64,000 bases of DNA from Planctomycetaceae bacterium (GCA_024742875.1 JANSXP010000035.1:1-64000); one strand, 5' to 3'; positions 23,694 through 33,796 are shown, counted from the first letter of the stretch. The notes: generated by a model not told the origin, from the sequence alone. Numbers and translations: made by a program.

Positions 23694-25538
23694 CTACTGT
23701 CGCTGAAAAAGCGATGGCGGCACGCCCTGTGGCGGCTGCCTCAAAGAGGCCCCACCGGATTTCGGCGATCCGGCCGGGCGGCCCGTTTCACCAGAACCGC
23801 CCATCAGTGACTCCCAGTCGACATCCGGATTGAGCAGTTCCTCCACCCGACGTGAGACAATCAGCTCCCGATTGGCTTCCCGCTGGGCCAGTGTCTTTTC
23901 GATCTGCCGCAGTTTGGCCTCGAGCTGCTGCGCCATCTTTTTTTGATGGTCGAGTCGCTCCTGCAGCAGCGATTCCACCACAGACTGCAGTTTGGCGCGG
24001 TCCTGCGGCCCCACCGTCTTGCCTGCTGACCGCAGCTGCAAAGCCAGCCTTACATCCGGACTGCCACCCGCGGACTGACTCTCCCCGATCGCGAGACCCT
24101 CGTGACCTGCCTGCGATACGCGGGCCGCTTCAATCATCCTGACGGCCGCGTCCACATGTCGGGCGATTCCGCGGATCTGAACGCCGCCACGGTTCGTCTG
24201 CATGCTGACCCGATTCGAGGCAGCCTCGGCGAACGCACTGGTCGGCACGCCCGTTGTACTGACGACCACTTCCTTTTCCCGGTAATCCGGATCGTTGGGT
24301 GACGTCCAAACGCCGGTCTTCAGTGGAAAAAAGTACATGCGGCTGCTGTCCTTGAAGTTTACTTTGACGGCTGAAGTGTCGACCGTGACGATGGGCTCTT
24401 CGTCTCGACCAACATCCAGCAGATCCCACGTGCCCGACTCCGCACTGTAGGCAGCCACCGACGACTGCAGCTGCACGGCCGCAACAGCTGTACCGACAAC
24501 CGGCACGATCAGGTCTTCCCGCGGGATCTTCACGTTACTCCACCGTCCCGTCATGGCACTGAGCGCCTGCAGTTCCTGGTGGTCGTCAGACCACGTTACC
24601 GTCACCCCCGTACTCACCACAGGCCGACCGTATTTATCCGCCTGCTCAATACGACGTTTGATGCCGGCGGCGATCAGCGTGTCCTCAACCAGTCCGCCAT
24701 GTTCTTTGAGCGACTCAGCCATATCGGCCACCCACAGGAACGTGGACGTGCCGGTGTTCGTTGCGCCTATCATCCCGGCCATCAATCCGTACTGCGTTGA
24801 GCCGGTGGCGACACCCAAAAGATCGCCCTGCTGGTCAAACACGAATCGCACCAGGTCCGGATCGTCCCACTCTGCCTTCAGATCACAGGAAAAGAAGTTG
24901 GCATGATTGCCCCACATCGACTTGCCGACACGGGATCGGCTCAGCGTGGACAGATCGAGAGCCTCCCCCCCCGGCAGGCGAACCACGGACTCACGTCCTG
25001 GTTCACGGTCGATCAGCTGGGAGATGATCGCCAGCGGCAGATCTTCACGGGGTATCCGCCCCGACAACACGGGCAGTGAATCGCCGTCCTCACAGTCCAC
25101 CAGAAAAAATGTGGTCCCCGCCGCCATGGAATCGGCCACCGGGCGAATGGGCTTCCAGTTACGCAACACCCGTTGATCGTCTTCCGGTGTGCCAATCCAC
25201 ATACTCAAATCCCTGGAGTAACCTCCCTGGGATGTGTTGGCCATGTCCTGCCGAAACGTGAGCCCTTTGGTGAGCAGCAGGCACTTACCGGGCGTCGCAC
25301 TTTGCAGTCGGACGCCTGTCGTGTAGGAATATTGCGTCTCACCATTCAGACGCCAGGCGGCACGCACTGGCACCGCGGCAGCGCTGATCTTCTGATAGGC
25401 GGCCTTCCACGGACCGGCGTCGTCGGCATCACGAAGCTTCAGATACTGAGCGGGGGCCAGACTGCCGCTGGCGACCAGGACAGCAGCGGCCAGCTGCAGC
25501 AGTCGCGTACGACTGCAAAGAGAAGGAATGATGAGCAT
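23694..25538 (-). CDS. Secreted planctomycete protein with C-terminal coiled coil, unknown
   Basis: A 614-residue protein with an AGGAGA ribosome binding site just before ATG 25538. A signal peptide is evident (LLQLAAAVLVASGSLAPAQ, cleavage near residue 31). The body is beta-rich, with repeated phrases around IPREDLP and IPREDLIVPVVG (about residues 164 and 347) that suggest two related modules. Residues 525-580 form a coiled coil (LDHQKKMAQQLEAKLRQIEK and continuing). The C-terminus is Pro/Gly-rich. I recognise no catalytic family. It is the distal gene after a Ser/Thr kinase and an ECF sigma factor on the same strand, so it may be controlled by or linked to that signalling pair. Confidence 0.7.
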   Translation of the reverse strand: MLIIPSLCSRTRLLQLAAAVLVASGSLAPAQYLKLRDADDAGPWKAAYQKISAAAVPVRAAWRLNGETQYSYTTGVRLQSATPGKCLLLTKGLTFRQDMANTSQGGYSRDLSMWIGTPEDDQRVLRNWKPIRPVADSMAAGTTFFLVDCEDGDSLPVLSGRIPREDLPLAIISQLIDREPGRESVVRLPGGEALDLSTLSRSRVGKSMWGNHANFFSCDLKAEWDDPDLVRFVFDQQGDLLGVATGSTQYGLMAGMIGATNTGTSTFLWVADMAESLKEHGGLVEDTLIAAGIKRRIEQADKYGRPVVSTGVTVTWSDDHQELQALSAMTGRWSNVKIPREDLIVPVVGTAVAAVQLQSSVAAYSAESGTWDLLDVGRDEEPIVTVDTSAVKVNFKDSSRMYFFPLKTGVWTSPNDPDYREKEVVVSTTGVPTSAFAEAASNRVSMQTNRGGVQIRGIARHVDAAVRMIEAARVSQAGHEGLAIGESQSAGGSPDVRLALQLRSAGKTVGPQDRAKLQSVVESLLQERLDHQKKMAQQLEAKLRQIEKTLAQREANRELIVSRRVEELLNPDVDWESLMGGSGETGRPAGSPKSGGASLRQPPQGVPPSLFQRQ

Positions 25539-25679
25539 GGTGTCTCTCCTGAAGGATAGGTGGGAACAAATGGCTGAGCAGAGCCCAGTCGCTCACACGG
25601 TTTCGTACGCAAACGATGCGAGCGATTTCAAAACAGAGCATCAACACAAAAAGTATTCAGCCGCCCAGGCGGCCAGCGT

Positions 25680-27191
25680 TCACTCCGCAAAAAGCGGAGC
25701 ACTCAGCAAAGTGTCTGCCTCAGCAGACAGCTGATTCAAGTCTTCGTCCAGGGATGTCGTCCATGCCTGCGTGGCGGCTTCGGGCAGCGTCGCTGCTGCA
25801 GAGGGATTCGTCGCAGCAGTCGAATCAGTCGGCGAGTCGGACACACGACTTTCCGCCGCCACGGATGCCTGAGTGCCTGACTGTCCGGTGTTTTCCGGTG
25901 ATCGTGGCCCCTTCGGCCGAAAGACGATCGCAGCAATCGCGACGGTCGCACAGACAGCCACAAGTAACAGGCGGCCCCATGGGCGAACGTGATGAGACTG
26001 CAGCGCTGCGGGCAGGGGGCGGGTCAGCGGCTGCTGCAGATGAGCCAGACCACCTCGCAGTGTTTCGGCCACCATATCCGCGGACGCCAGTCGCTGCTCG
26101 CTGTGTTTGTGCATGAGTTGTCCGATGTATCCGCTGAGCCACACCGGCACGGCGGGGTTCAGCAGCGGAATGGCGGTTGGACTGTCATCGGTGACCCGGC
26201 GGAGAATGCCATAAGTGGTTTCCGCGCGAAACGGGGGACGGCCGGTGCACATGGCGTACAGCACGCTGCCCAAACTGAACAGATCGCTGGCCGTATCGAC
26301 CGCATCACCGCGGGCCTGTTCGGGCGACATAAACTGAGGCGTCCCGGCGATGATGCCCGTGCGTGTCAGCGTGCCATCGTCCACCGCCCGGGCGAGACCG
26401 AAGTCGGTCAGCATGACACGATCAACGCCTTTCTCCAGCAGAATATTGGCCGGCTTCACGTCCCGATGCACCAGCCCCTGAGCGTGCGCGGCGGCCAGTC
26501 CTTCTGCCACCTGCTGCCCGATTCGCAGCACATCCACGGCCGACAGCGCGCCCTCCCGATCCAGTCGCTGCTGGAGTGTTTCACAGTCAACGTACGGCAT
26601 CACCAGATAGGGCAGCTGCCCGTCGGAGTGCACCGTCAAAATGGGCATCACCGCCGGATGCACAATCGCGGCTGTGGCCTGAGCTTCCCGGGAAAATCGC
26701 ATGCGGGCCGCCGCACTGGCCGCCAGCTGCGGAGCCATCACCTTCACGGCGACGAGCCGATTCAGCTCCGGCTGCAGCCCCTTGAGCACAATGCCGTTGC
26801 CTCCCTGGCCGATGACACTGTGGATTTCGATGTCGTTGAGAGTGCCCAGTACGTCCGTTCTGTCCGAAGGCTGAAGGAAGTCGACAGCAAAATCGTCGAT
26901 ATTCAGCTCCGCAGACACCGGCGGAAATTCGCCCAGCGAAGAGCGGTCCACGGGCAGCAGTGTGGAACGCAGAGCGGCCGGCCGATCGACCTGCAGGCGA
27001 ATTTCGCTGCGGAGCACGTCCCTGACGTGACTCCACTCGCTCACACCGCCGGCCTGCTGCTCGAGCAAAGACCGACACTGCTGGCAGTCTTCAAGATGCT
27101 CGGACAGCCACTGCTCCTGCTGTTCGCTGAGCGAATCCTGCAGCAGCTGGTGCAGAAGGTTCGCGTCGCAGTTGTGTGCTGATGTTGCCAT
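25680..27191 (-). CDS. Membrane-anchored Ser/Thr protein kinase with N-terminal zinc-finger-like domain
   Basis: About 503 residues from ATG 27191; a GTG three codons earlier is possible. Residues 1-50 hold an anti-sigma-type zinc finger (HLEDCQQC) as found in ZAS domains. The kinase domain spans roughly residues 115-375, with the Gly loop IGQGGNGIVLKG, the catalytic Lys in VAVKVM, HRDVKPANILL, the DFGLARAV Mg site and GTPQFMSPEQARG in the activation segment. A single transmembrane helix follows (LLLVAVCATVAIAAIVF), then a Ser/Thr/Ala-rich external tail. It sits 38 bases downstream of an ECF sigma factor gene, the common planctomycete sigma factor-kinase pairing. Confidence 0.9.
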   Translation of the reverse strand: MATSAHNCDANLLHQLLQDSLSEQQEQWLSEHLEDCQQCRSLLEQQAGGVSEWSHVRDVLRSEIRLQVDRPAALRSTLLPVDRSSLGEFPPVSAELNIDDFAVDFLQPSDRTDVLGTLNDIEIHSVIGQGGNGIVLKGLQPELNRLVAVKVMAPQLAASAAARMRFSREAQATAAIVHPAVMPILTVHSDGQLPYLVMPYVDCETLQQRLDREGALSAVDVLRIGQQVAEGLAAAHAQGLVHRDVKPANILLEKGVDRVMLTDFGLARAVDDGTLTRTGIIAGTPQFMSPEQARGDAVDTASDLFSLGSVLYAMCTGRPPFRAETTYGILRRVTDDSPTAIPLLNPAVPVWLSGYIGQLMHKHSEQRLASADMVAETLRGGLAHLQQPLTRPLPAALQSHHVRPWGRLLLVAVCATVAIAAIVFRPKGPRSPENTGQSGTQASVAAESRVSDSPTDSTAATNPSAAATLPEAATQAWTTSLDEDLNQLSAEADTLLSAPLFAE

Positions 27192-27228
27192 GTGAGTCAC
27201 CAGAAAACGGTTCTGCCGGAGCAGACGA

Positions 27229-27810
27229 CTATTCCATAATGTCCTGAATCAAACCACGAATTCTTGCCATGATGCGACTGCGGGACATATAGATGCTGCC
27301 CGCCGTGATCTGGAGTTCCGCCGCGACGTCGGCCACACGACGCTCGTCCACGGTGGTCGCCCAGAAAGCCGTCCAGCTGGTTTCCAGAAACTCGCTGCGG
27401 ACCTGCTCGGCAGCCCAGACGATCAGTTCATGGTCGTAGCGGTGGCGTTCGCTGGCCGCCGGCTCGTCGGCCACGTTTTTCATCAGGTCAATCACACTGG
27501 TACCACCACCGCCGGACGGCTGGCGGCGTTCCCGCGTCATAAAGCGAATCACAACGTTTCGCGCCACGGTCGACAGCCAGCGGCGGAATGACGCATCCCG
27601 CCCATCATCCGACCAGCCCTCCACAGATCGCGCCACGGCCATCAGCACCTGCTGCACCACGTCAGGAACGTCGCGCTCAGGAACCCCCTGACGGGTGGCC
27701 ATGCGATAAAGAAATGGCTCATACGCCACCACAAAATCGTCCCACGCCTGGTCGTTGCGTTCGTCCTGCAGGCGAACAATCAGACTATGGCGGGTTTTGG
27801 GGTGCGGCAT
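27229..27810 (-). CDS. ECF RNA polymerase sigma factor
   Basis: A 193-residue sigma70-family protein. Region 2 lies at about residues 20-90 (AYEPFLYRMATRQGVPERDV, then FRRWLSTVARNVVIRFMTRE) and region 4 at about 130-185 (TSWTAFWATTVDERRVADVA, then ITAGSIYMSRSRIMARIRGL). The HTH sequence differs from many ECF groups but keeps the order. It is co-transcribed with the Ser/Thr kinase that follows and may be regulated by it; the zinc-finger-like N-terminus of that kinase would suit an anti-sigma contact, which is inference. Confidence 0.88.
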   Translation of the reverse strand: MPHPKTRHSLIVRLQDERNDQAWDDFVVAYEPFLYRMATRQGVPERDVPDVVQQVLMAVARSVEGWSDDGRDASFRRWLSTVARNVVIRFMTRERRQPSGGGGTSVIDLMKNVADEPAASERHRYDHELIVWAAEQVRSEFLETSWTAFWATTVDERRVADVAAELQITAGSIYMSRSRIMARIRGLIQDIME

Positions 27811-28059
27811 GATGGTGTCCTCACAGGAGAGGAGTTCACCGTCACGGGAAAATCACACGCCTGTTGCAGAAATTTTTCCCAAATTTGTCCTGCAGCGACA
27901 GCCAACCGCAAAAAACGCAGCAAAATCGGGGCGAAGGCGATACGGCAAAGTACTCACATGAGGCAAGCGGGCCGTGAGAACAGATCGAGCGGGTGAGTCT
28001 GGCTGGCACAGCGCTGGCAGTATTAAGGCGGCAGGGAACCAGAATTGGGCGGCGGACAC

Positions 28060-28587
28060 TTACGGCAAAAAACCGCGTTCACGCAGCTCGCCGAGATTAT
28101 CGGCCGCACTTTCCACCACCCGATGGGAGGCGTATTTGAACAGCGCCACGCCCGCCAGTGCGGCAGGCGCCGTGAGAATCGCCACGCGATCCTCCTCCTC
28201 CGCATCCAGTTGCCGATTCAGTCGATCCACCGCCTCTTCCACCGTGTCGGTGACGATGTCTTCCGAGACATGCTGATTGGACAGCTTCAGGTTGGAAAAT
28301 GCGGCCGTTCGCGCCATCAGAAAATCGGGAATGCCGAAGTCTTCATTCTCTTCAAAGAAGTTCTGAAACTCCGGTCGGGCGGAGTCCGGCGTGATGATCC
28401 GCGCCCGACTGATGGTAATCTGACCTCGACGCACACGAACAAGGCGATCATCGTCCGTCCCGGAAGTGACCAGGAAGTAGGGCAGGTCAGAGTCGCCAAA
28501 GGTGAACAGAGAATACTCCACACCGCGGGCAATCTGCACCGATTCCCAGAGGTTTCGAAACTGCTCATGCTGATCGTCAAACATCAT
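28060..28587 (-). CDS. Conserved-looking hypothetical protein, unknown function
   Basis: I start at the tandem ATG codons at 28587/28584; the frame is open to a GTG at 28692 but the extra residues are low-complexity. The 175-residue product begins MMFDDQHEQFRNLWESVQIA and reads as an alpha/beta domain with a strand-rich half (YSLFTFGDSDLPYFLVTSG, RLVRVRRGQITISRARII) and a helical acidic half (VTDTVEEAVDRLNRQLDAEE). A weak hydrophobic stretch (VAILTAPAALAGVALFKYA) near the C-terminus could be membrane-associated. I recognise no family. It lies between the ECF sigma factor and the RNase P RNA, all on the minus strand. Confidence 0.6.
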   Translation of the reverse strand: MMFDDQHEQFRNLWESVQIARGVEYSLFTFGDSDLPYFLVTSGTDDDRLVRVRRGQITISRARIITPDSARPEFQNFFEENEDFGIPDFLMARTAAFSNLKLSNQHVSEDIVTDTVEEAVDRLNRQLDAEEEDRVAILTAPAALAGVALFKYASHRVVESAADNLGELRERGFLP

Positions 28588-28794
28588 CCGCGCTGCACTC
28601 TTGATCGTACGGCCGCCGTGGCGACCACCATCTGTTGCCTGCCTGCCATCCACCGTCGCTGACTGCGACCACACCTCATCGCCGTTCGGCACCCGTCATC
28701 ACGGCTGGTCGCGTATCGCGTGACCCAATGCAAATGTGAGGGTGCGACATCCGCCGTAAGTCAGATTTCGGTATCAGGCCCCTCAGATACAAAA

Positions 28795-29226
<432 letters not shown>

Positions 29227-29258
29227 GGTGGATCCTAACGGCACCAGCCGGCAGACGA

Positions 29259-31979
29259 TCATGCATTCCTGCCTGTTTCCGATTTTTCGTCGTCCTTCAG
29301 CTTCTCCAGCAGCCGAGCGGCCAGCGCCGTCCAGCCCGTTTGATGACTGGCCCCCAGGCCGGCGCCCGTTTCTCCGTGGAAGTATTCATAAAACAGCAGC
29401 AGATCCTTCCAGTGCGGATCGTCACGGAATCTGGGATCGCTGCCGTGACAGGGACGATCTCCGTCCGCGCCGCGCAGAAACAGATTCACCTGTCGCTGCA
29501 TCAGTTCACGGGCCACTTCCCGCAGCGTCATCTCATTGCCGGATCCCGTGGGGCACTCCACCCTGAATGAGTCCCCATAGAAGCGGTGATAGCGTTCCAG
29601 AGACTCAATCAGCAGATAGTTCAGCGGAAACCACACCGGCCCGCGCCAGTTGGAATTGCCGCCAAACATCCACGAATCCGATTCCCCGGGAATGTAACTG
29701 ACCCGGTGTTCCTGCCCGTTGACATGCAGCACAAACGGTTCGGTCTCATGGACCTTGGACAAAGAACGAATGCCATAAGGTGACAGGAATTCGTTTTCAT
29801 CCAGCAGGTAGGCGAGAATCTTGCGAAAGCGATCTCGCGAAGGCATCGCCAGCAGACGGCTGCCACCAGGCTGCTCGCCCTCGTCGCAGTCCCGCTCCAT
29901 GTACGTCAGATGCTGCAGCTGATTGCGACGATTGCGAACAAACCAGTTCATGCGTTTGCGAAAACCGGGCAGTCGCTCCAGTACGCTGTCATCAATCATG
30001 GTCACGGTGAACAGCGGAATGATGCCGACCAGCGAACGCACCTTCAGCGGAATCGATTTGCCGTTGTCGTACAGATGGTCGTAGTAGAAGCCGTCCTCTT
30101 CGTCCCACAGTCCATTGGTTCCACCGGAATTCATCGCATCTGCGATTTCCACATAGTGCTCAAAGAACTTGCTCGCCATATCGGCGTACGCCGGGTTTTC
30201 GGCCGCCAGTTCCAGCGCAATGGTCAGCATGGTGGCGCAGAAGAACCCCATCCACGCCGTGCCGTCTGCCTGATGCAAATGACCTCCGGTCGGCAGTGGC
30301 TTGGAGCGATCAAACACACCAATGTTATCAAGCCCCAGAAAACCGCCGGAAAACACGTGCTTGCCCAGCACGTCTTTGCGATTCACCCACCACGTGAAGT
30401 TCAGCAGCAGCTTTTGAAAGGTCCGCGCCAGAAACTCGCGATCCCGCTTGCCACCATTTTCCCCCGTGCGCTTGTAGACATGCCAGCAGGCCCACGCATG
30501 CACGGGCGGATTGACGTCACTGAAATTCCATTCGTAAGCCGGGATCTGTCCATTGGGATGCATGTACCATTCCCGCAGAAACAGGATCAGCTGATCCTTG
30601 GCATACTGCGTATCCACCGCTCCAAACGGAATCATGTGAAATGCCGAATCCCACGCGGCATACCACGGATACTCCCATTTGTCCGGCATGGAAATCACAT
30701 CGCGGTTGTAAAGATGATTCCAGTCTCCGTTGCGCATCTGCCGTCGATGTTCGGGCAGCGGTGGCATGTTCGCATCGCCCTTGAGCCAGTCGTAAACGGA
30801 GTAGTTGTAGAACTGCTTGGTCCACATCAGCCCCGCGTAGGCCTGACGCATGGTCTGTTCTTCGTCCTGGGCCAGATTGTCGGGGATCTTCGTTTCGTAA
30901 AACGCATCGGCTTCAGAAACACGCTGGTCCATCACAAAATCAAACGAGTCGCCAAACAGCAGGGCGGGCGGTTCATTCTCGGCGTGCAGCCGCAGTCGCA
31001 CGGTGATCTGTTCACCGGCCGGAATCTTCGTCACGTAGTGAGCCGCCACTTTGGTGCCGCACTTTTTGGGGTTCACCGCTCGCTTCTTTTTACCCACGAC
31101 ATAATCGTGAAATGCATCCTTGGAGTATCGGCTGACGAGCTCCGGGTCCTGGATGTACTTCGGATTGGAGTCATTGTCAGTAAACAGCCATTCCGGCTCG
31201 GCCGTGCAGGACGATGCGTCGGCCGCAAACTGAAAACGTCCCAGCGTCTCGTGCTCGGCAACCACCTGGCCATTCTCATCGAGCATCATGGTGGGCCGCT
31301 TCCAGCAGCCTTCGTGCTGACAGCCCCAGGTCCACGTGTTGCGAAACCACAGCGTCGGCAACAGATGCAACGGGGCCGCCTTCGGCCCGCGATTGGCAAT
31401 CGTCAGCTTGATCAGAATGTTGTTGGGCGTTTCTTTGGCATACTCCGCGAACACATCAAAGTACTCACTGTTGTCGAAGACGCCCGTGTCAGCCAGTTCA
31501 TACTCCGGCAGATGCTGACCCCGGTTGCGATTTTCAATCGACAGCTGTTCATAGGGAAACTCGCGCTGCGGATACTTGTAAAGCGCCTTCATGTACGAAT
31601 GCGTGGGCGTGGAATCCAGATAGAAGTAGAACTCCTTAACGTCTTCTCCGTGATTGCCTTCCGGCCCACTCACACCATACAGCCGCTCTTTCAGAATTGG
31701 GTCTTTGCCGTTCCACAGCGCGACGGCAAAACACAGCCGACACTGGCGATCACTGATTCCCAGCAGTCCGTCTTCTCCCCAGCGATAGGCGCGACCGCGG
31801 GCATCGTCGTGTTTGAAGTAATCCCAGGGCTGGCCATTATTGGAGTAGTCTTCCCGCACGGTTCCCCACTGTCGCTCTGACAAATAGGGGCCCCAGCGTT
31901 TCCAGTTCTCACCCGGCTCTCGGCGGGCTTCCCGCTCCAGACGAAGGCGTTCCACGTTGCTCAGATAATCGGACTGCAT
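29259..31979 (-). CDS. MGH1-type glucosidase / GH63-like glycoside hydrolase
   Basis: About 906 residues from ATG 31979 (MQSDYLSNVERLRLEREARR); the frame extends upstream but without conserved content. The C-terminal half is an (alpha/alpha)6-type catalytic domain with features of GH63-like glucosidases: YPWYAAWDSAFHMIPFGAVD, ADGTAWMGFFCATM, WDEEDGFYYDHLYD, NWRGPVWFPLNYLLIES and TGWTALAARLLE. The Asp of the AWDSAF segment and a Glu in the EEDGF region are the plausible acid/base pair. No signal peptide is visible, so it is probably cytoplasmic and acts on a glucosyl- or mannosyl-containing compatible solute or oligosaccharide; the substrate cannot be told from sequence. Confidence 0.82.
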   Translation of the reverse strand: MQSDYLSNVERLRLEREARREPGENWKRWGPYLSERQWGTVREDYSNNGQPWDYFKHDDARGRAYRWGEDGLLGISDRQCRLCFAVALWNGKDPILKERLYGVSGPEGNHGEDVKEFYFYLDSTPTHSYMKALYKYPQREFPYEQLSIENRNRGQHLPEYELADTGVFDNSEYFDVFAEYAKETPNNILIKLTIANRGPKAAPLHLLPTLWFRNTWTWGCQHEGCWKRPTMMLDENGQVVAEHETLGRFQFAADASSCTAEPEWLFTDNDSNPKYIQDPELVSRYSKDAFHDYVVGKKKRAVNPKKCGTKVAAHYVTKIPAGEQITVRLRLHAENEPPALLFGDSFDFVMDQRVSEADAFYETKIPDNLAQDEEQTMRQAYAGLMWTKQFYNYSVYDWLKGDANMPPLPEHRRQMRNGDWNHLYNRDVISMPDKWEYPWYAAWDSAFHMIPFGAVDTQYAKDQLILFLREWYMHPNGQIPAYEWNFSDVNPPVHAWACWHVYKRTGENGGKRDREFLARTFQKLLLNFTWWVNRKDVLGKHVFSGGFLGLDNIGVFDRSKPLPTGGHLHQADGTAWMGFFCATMLTIALELAAENPAYADMASKFFEHYVEIADAMNSGGTNGLWDEEDGFYYDHLYDNGKSIPLKVRSLVGIIPLFTVTMIDDSVLERLPGFRKRMNWFVRNRRNQLQHLTYMERDCDEGEQPGGSRLLAMPSRDRFRKILAYLLDENEFLSPYGIRSLSKVHETEPFVLHVNGQEHRVSYIPGESDSWMFGGNSNWRGPVWFPLNYLLIESLERYHRFYGDSFRVECPTGSGNEMTLREVARELMQRQVNLFLRGADGDRPCHGSDPRFRDDPHWKDLLLFYEYFHGETGAGLGASHQTGWTALAARLLEKLKDDEKSETGRNA

Positions 31980-32078
31980 GGTTGTCGGTTCTGTGATTGT
32001 GACCGCGTAAAACTTTGAAAGACCGTCTCGCCCTGAACGGACTGATTGCACCACGCGCTGATGGCTCCACGCTTTTAT

Positions 32079-32112
32079 GCAAACACCTTCGCCCACAGAA
32101 TGGGCGAAGGTG
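32079..32112 (-). terminator. Hairpin downstream of nadA
   Basis: A perfect 12-bp stem (32084-32095 with 32101-32112) and 5-base loop. On the minus strand it is followed by only a short T stretch (TTTGCAT), so termination may be partial. It lies 30 bases after the nadA stop. Confidence 0.65.
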
Positions 32113-32141
32113 GTCGTGGTTCCTGAGGCGGCAGCGCCCGC

Positions 32142-33134
32142 TTACTTCAGCAGGCTTTTGTCGAGCACAGCCCGCGCCTTCTCAAAGTAGTCCTGCCACT
32201 CGATTTCCGGCGACTCGTCCCGCAGACAGTCGCGGACTTTCTGCAGCGTGTTGCGGGCCATGTGTGGACAGCGATTACAGGCACACGTTTCGCCGGTGGC
32301 CGTAATAATGCCCGGCACGGGCACAAAGGTGTGCTGCGGCGCGGACTTTTCAAACGCATGAATCATGGCAGCTTCCGTGGCTACCAGAAACGTGGTTGGT
32401 TCCGCAATGGACATCACGTACTGTCGCATCTTCTCCGTGCCACCAATGAAGTCGGTGATCTCCAGAATGTTCTGCGGACATTCCGGGTGCGCGATGACCT
32501 GGCTGTTGGCATGATTCCGCTTGGCACGAATCAGTCCCTGAATGCTGAAGACTTCGTGCACCATGCAGGAGCCGGGCCACAGCATCATCTTTCGCCCCGT
32601 GACTTCCATCAGATACCGACCCAGATGCTGGTCCGGTACAAACAGAATGTCCCGGTCGGCTGGAACCCGTTCGATAATCTCCTGCGCATTGCCGCTGGTC
32701 ACGATCCAGTCGCACAGACTTTTCACGGCCGCCGACGTGTTGATGTAGGCCACTGTGTCGAATTCCCGCCCTTCGGATCGCAGCTGCTCCTGAAAGGCGG
32801 CCAGTTGATCGGCGGGACAGCTCTCTGCCAGCGAACACCCGGCCAGCATGTCGGGAATCAGCACTCGCTTTTCCGGATTCATGATCTTGGCAGACTCGCC
32901 CATGAAATGGACGCCGGAAAAGACAATCGTCGATGTTTCGACCTGCGTTGCGTCGCGTGCCAGCTTCAGGCTGTCCCCCGTGTAGTCGGCAATGTCCTGA
33001 ATCTCACCATCAACATAAAAGTGCGCCAAAATGCTGGCGTCCTTTTCCTTCTTCAGCTCCTCAATTTCGTCCATCAGATCCAGTGGATCTTCGTAGGGAG
33101 CGTCATCGGTTGCGTTCACAACAGGCAGAGACAT
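32142..33134 (-). CDS. nadA: Quinolinate synthase
   Basis: 330 residues from ATG 33134, which has an AAAGGA ribosome binding site. NadA condenses iminoaspartate with dihydroxyacetone phosphate to quinolinate in NAD synthesis and needs a [4Fe-4S] cluster. Visible landmarks are [83 protein letters not shown] and [14 protein letters not shown], which include the three cluster Cys. Length matches the longer NadA form. No nadB or nadC is adjacent. Confidence 0.96.
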   Translation of the reverse strand: MSLPVVNATDDAPYEDPLDLMDEIEELKKEKDASILAHFYVDGEIQDIADYTGDSLKLARDATQVETSTIVFSGVHFMGESAKIMNPEKRVLIPDMLAGCSLAESCPADQLAAFQEQLRSEGREFDTVAYINTSAAVKSLCDWIVTSGNAQEIIERVPADRDILFVPDQHLGRYLMEVTGRKMMLWPGSCMVHEVFSIQGLIRAKRNHANSQVIAHPECPQNILEITDFIGGTEKMRQYVMSIAEPTTFLVATEAAMIHAFEKSAPQHTFVPVPGIITATGETCACNRCPHMARNTLQKVRDCLRDESPEIEWQDYFEKARAVLDKSLLK

Positions 33135-33434
33135 CGAATTCCTTTGGTAACTGAGTGCACAGACCTGGCCGGTCGAAGATACGAGCAACCGGACTCTACT
33201 GCTCAGATTCGCTCGATTCCGGCGAGGTTCACCGCCCCGCCATAGTTCTCAGATCATTATGGCGAGTATTCTCGATTCGTCGACCGGATCGGAACCTCAG
33301 CCCTGGAACTTCCTGCGGTCGGAACGGCACTGCCGTGACAGACACCCCAAACGTCTGCCCGTCAACTCGCGCGTGCCTGGCCACCCATTGCTGCCGCCAC
33401 ATGGGGGACTGAACCAGCCTCTGCGCAAAAAAAC

Positions 33435-33553
33435 AGCCCTTGGCGTATCGAGTGTGGGGAAAGAACCTGACCGTTGTTTGGGGAATCCTGAAGGTGGCTG
33501 GGTGACTACCTATCGGAGTTGGTCAAGTTCAACACTGCTTACGCCAAAGGGCT
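33435..33553. repeat. Long irregular inverted repeat (119 bp)
   Basis: AGCCCTTGGCGTA (33435-33447) pairs with TACGCCAAAGGGCT (33540-33553, one bulge). Inside, 33451-33455 pairs with 33532-33536 and GAACCTGACC (33463-33472) with GGTCAAGTTC (33521-33530, one G-U). The 48-base loop holds a further small stem. The element could be a miniature mobile element or a transcribed hairpin RNA. Confidence 0.6.
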
Positions 33554-33649
33554 GGCTGGGTGGTTCCGGGTACAGCGAACCGCGTGCCAAACAGAGATTG
33601 AGCGATCAACAAAAGCTGAACGGGGACGAAACGAAGTCAAAACGTCGGT

Positions 33650-33795
33650 TTTGGCGAAGCGCCGCCACAAAGACTGGAGGTTTCGGCGCGCGCCGAAAAG
33701 CGCCGAAACCCGGCGCCAGCGCCGGATTCTGTCTCAATGGTTGAAATCTGGGCGCCACACGACTATCGTTGGCGCCGAACTTGAGAGCGCCGAAA
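33650..33795. promoter_or_regulatory. Cluster of GGCGCC-centred palindromes upstream of the sigma54 activator gene
   Basis: TTTCGGCGC/GCGCCGAAA is a perfect 18-bp palindrome at 33681-33698. CCGGCGC-CA-GCGCCGG lies at 33710-33725. GGCGCC recurs at 33751 and 33771, exactly 20 bases apart. CGCCGAA half-sites recur at 33691, 33701, 33773 and 33790. The block ends just before ATG 33797 and is a candidate binding array. Confidence 0.5.
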
Positions 33796-33796
33796 A

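Larger units (their letters stand above)
33135..33796. other. Gene-poor intergenic region with two structured elements
   Basis: No frame in these 660 bases has protein-like composition or a credible start. The stretch contains a long irregular inverted repeat (33435-33553) and a run of GGCGCC-centred palindromes (33650-33795), annotated separately. Confidence 0.6.

Noticed and set aside
29910-31880. A 656-codon plus-strand frame
   Set aside because: It is the complement of the glucosidase gene, which has strong family motifs on the minus strand; a high-GC shadow.
33259-33744. A 161-codon plus-strand frame between nadA and the sigma54 activator gene
   Set aside because: It runs across the long inverted repeat and the palindrome cluster, has no ribosome binding site and no protein-like pattern.
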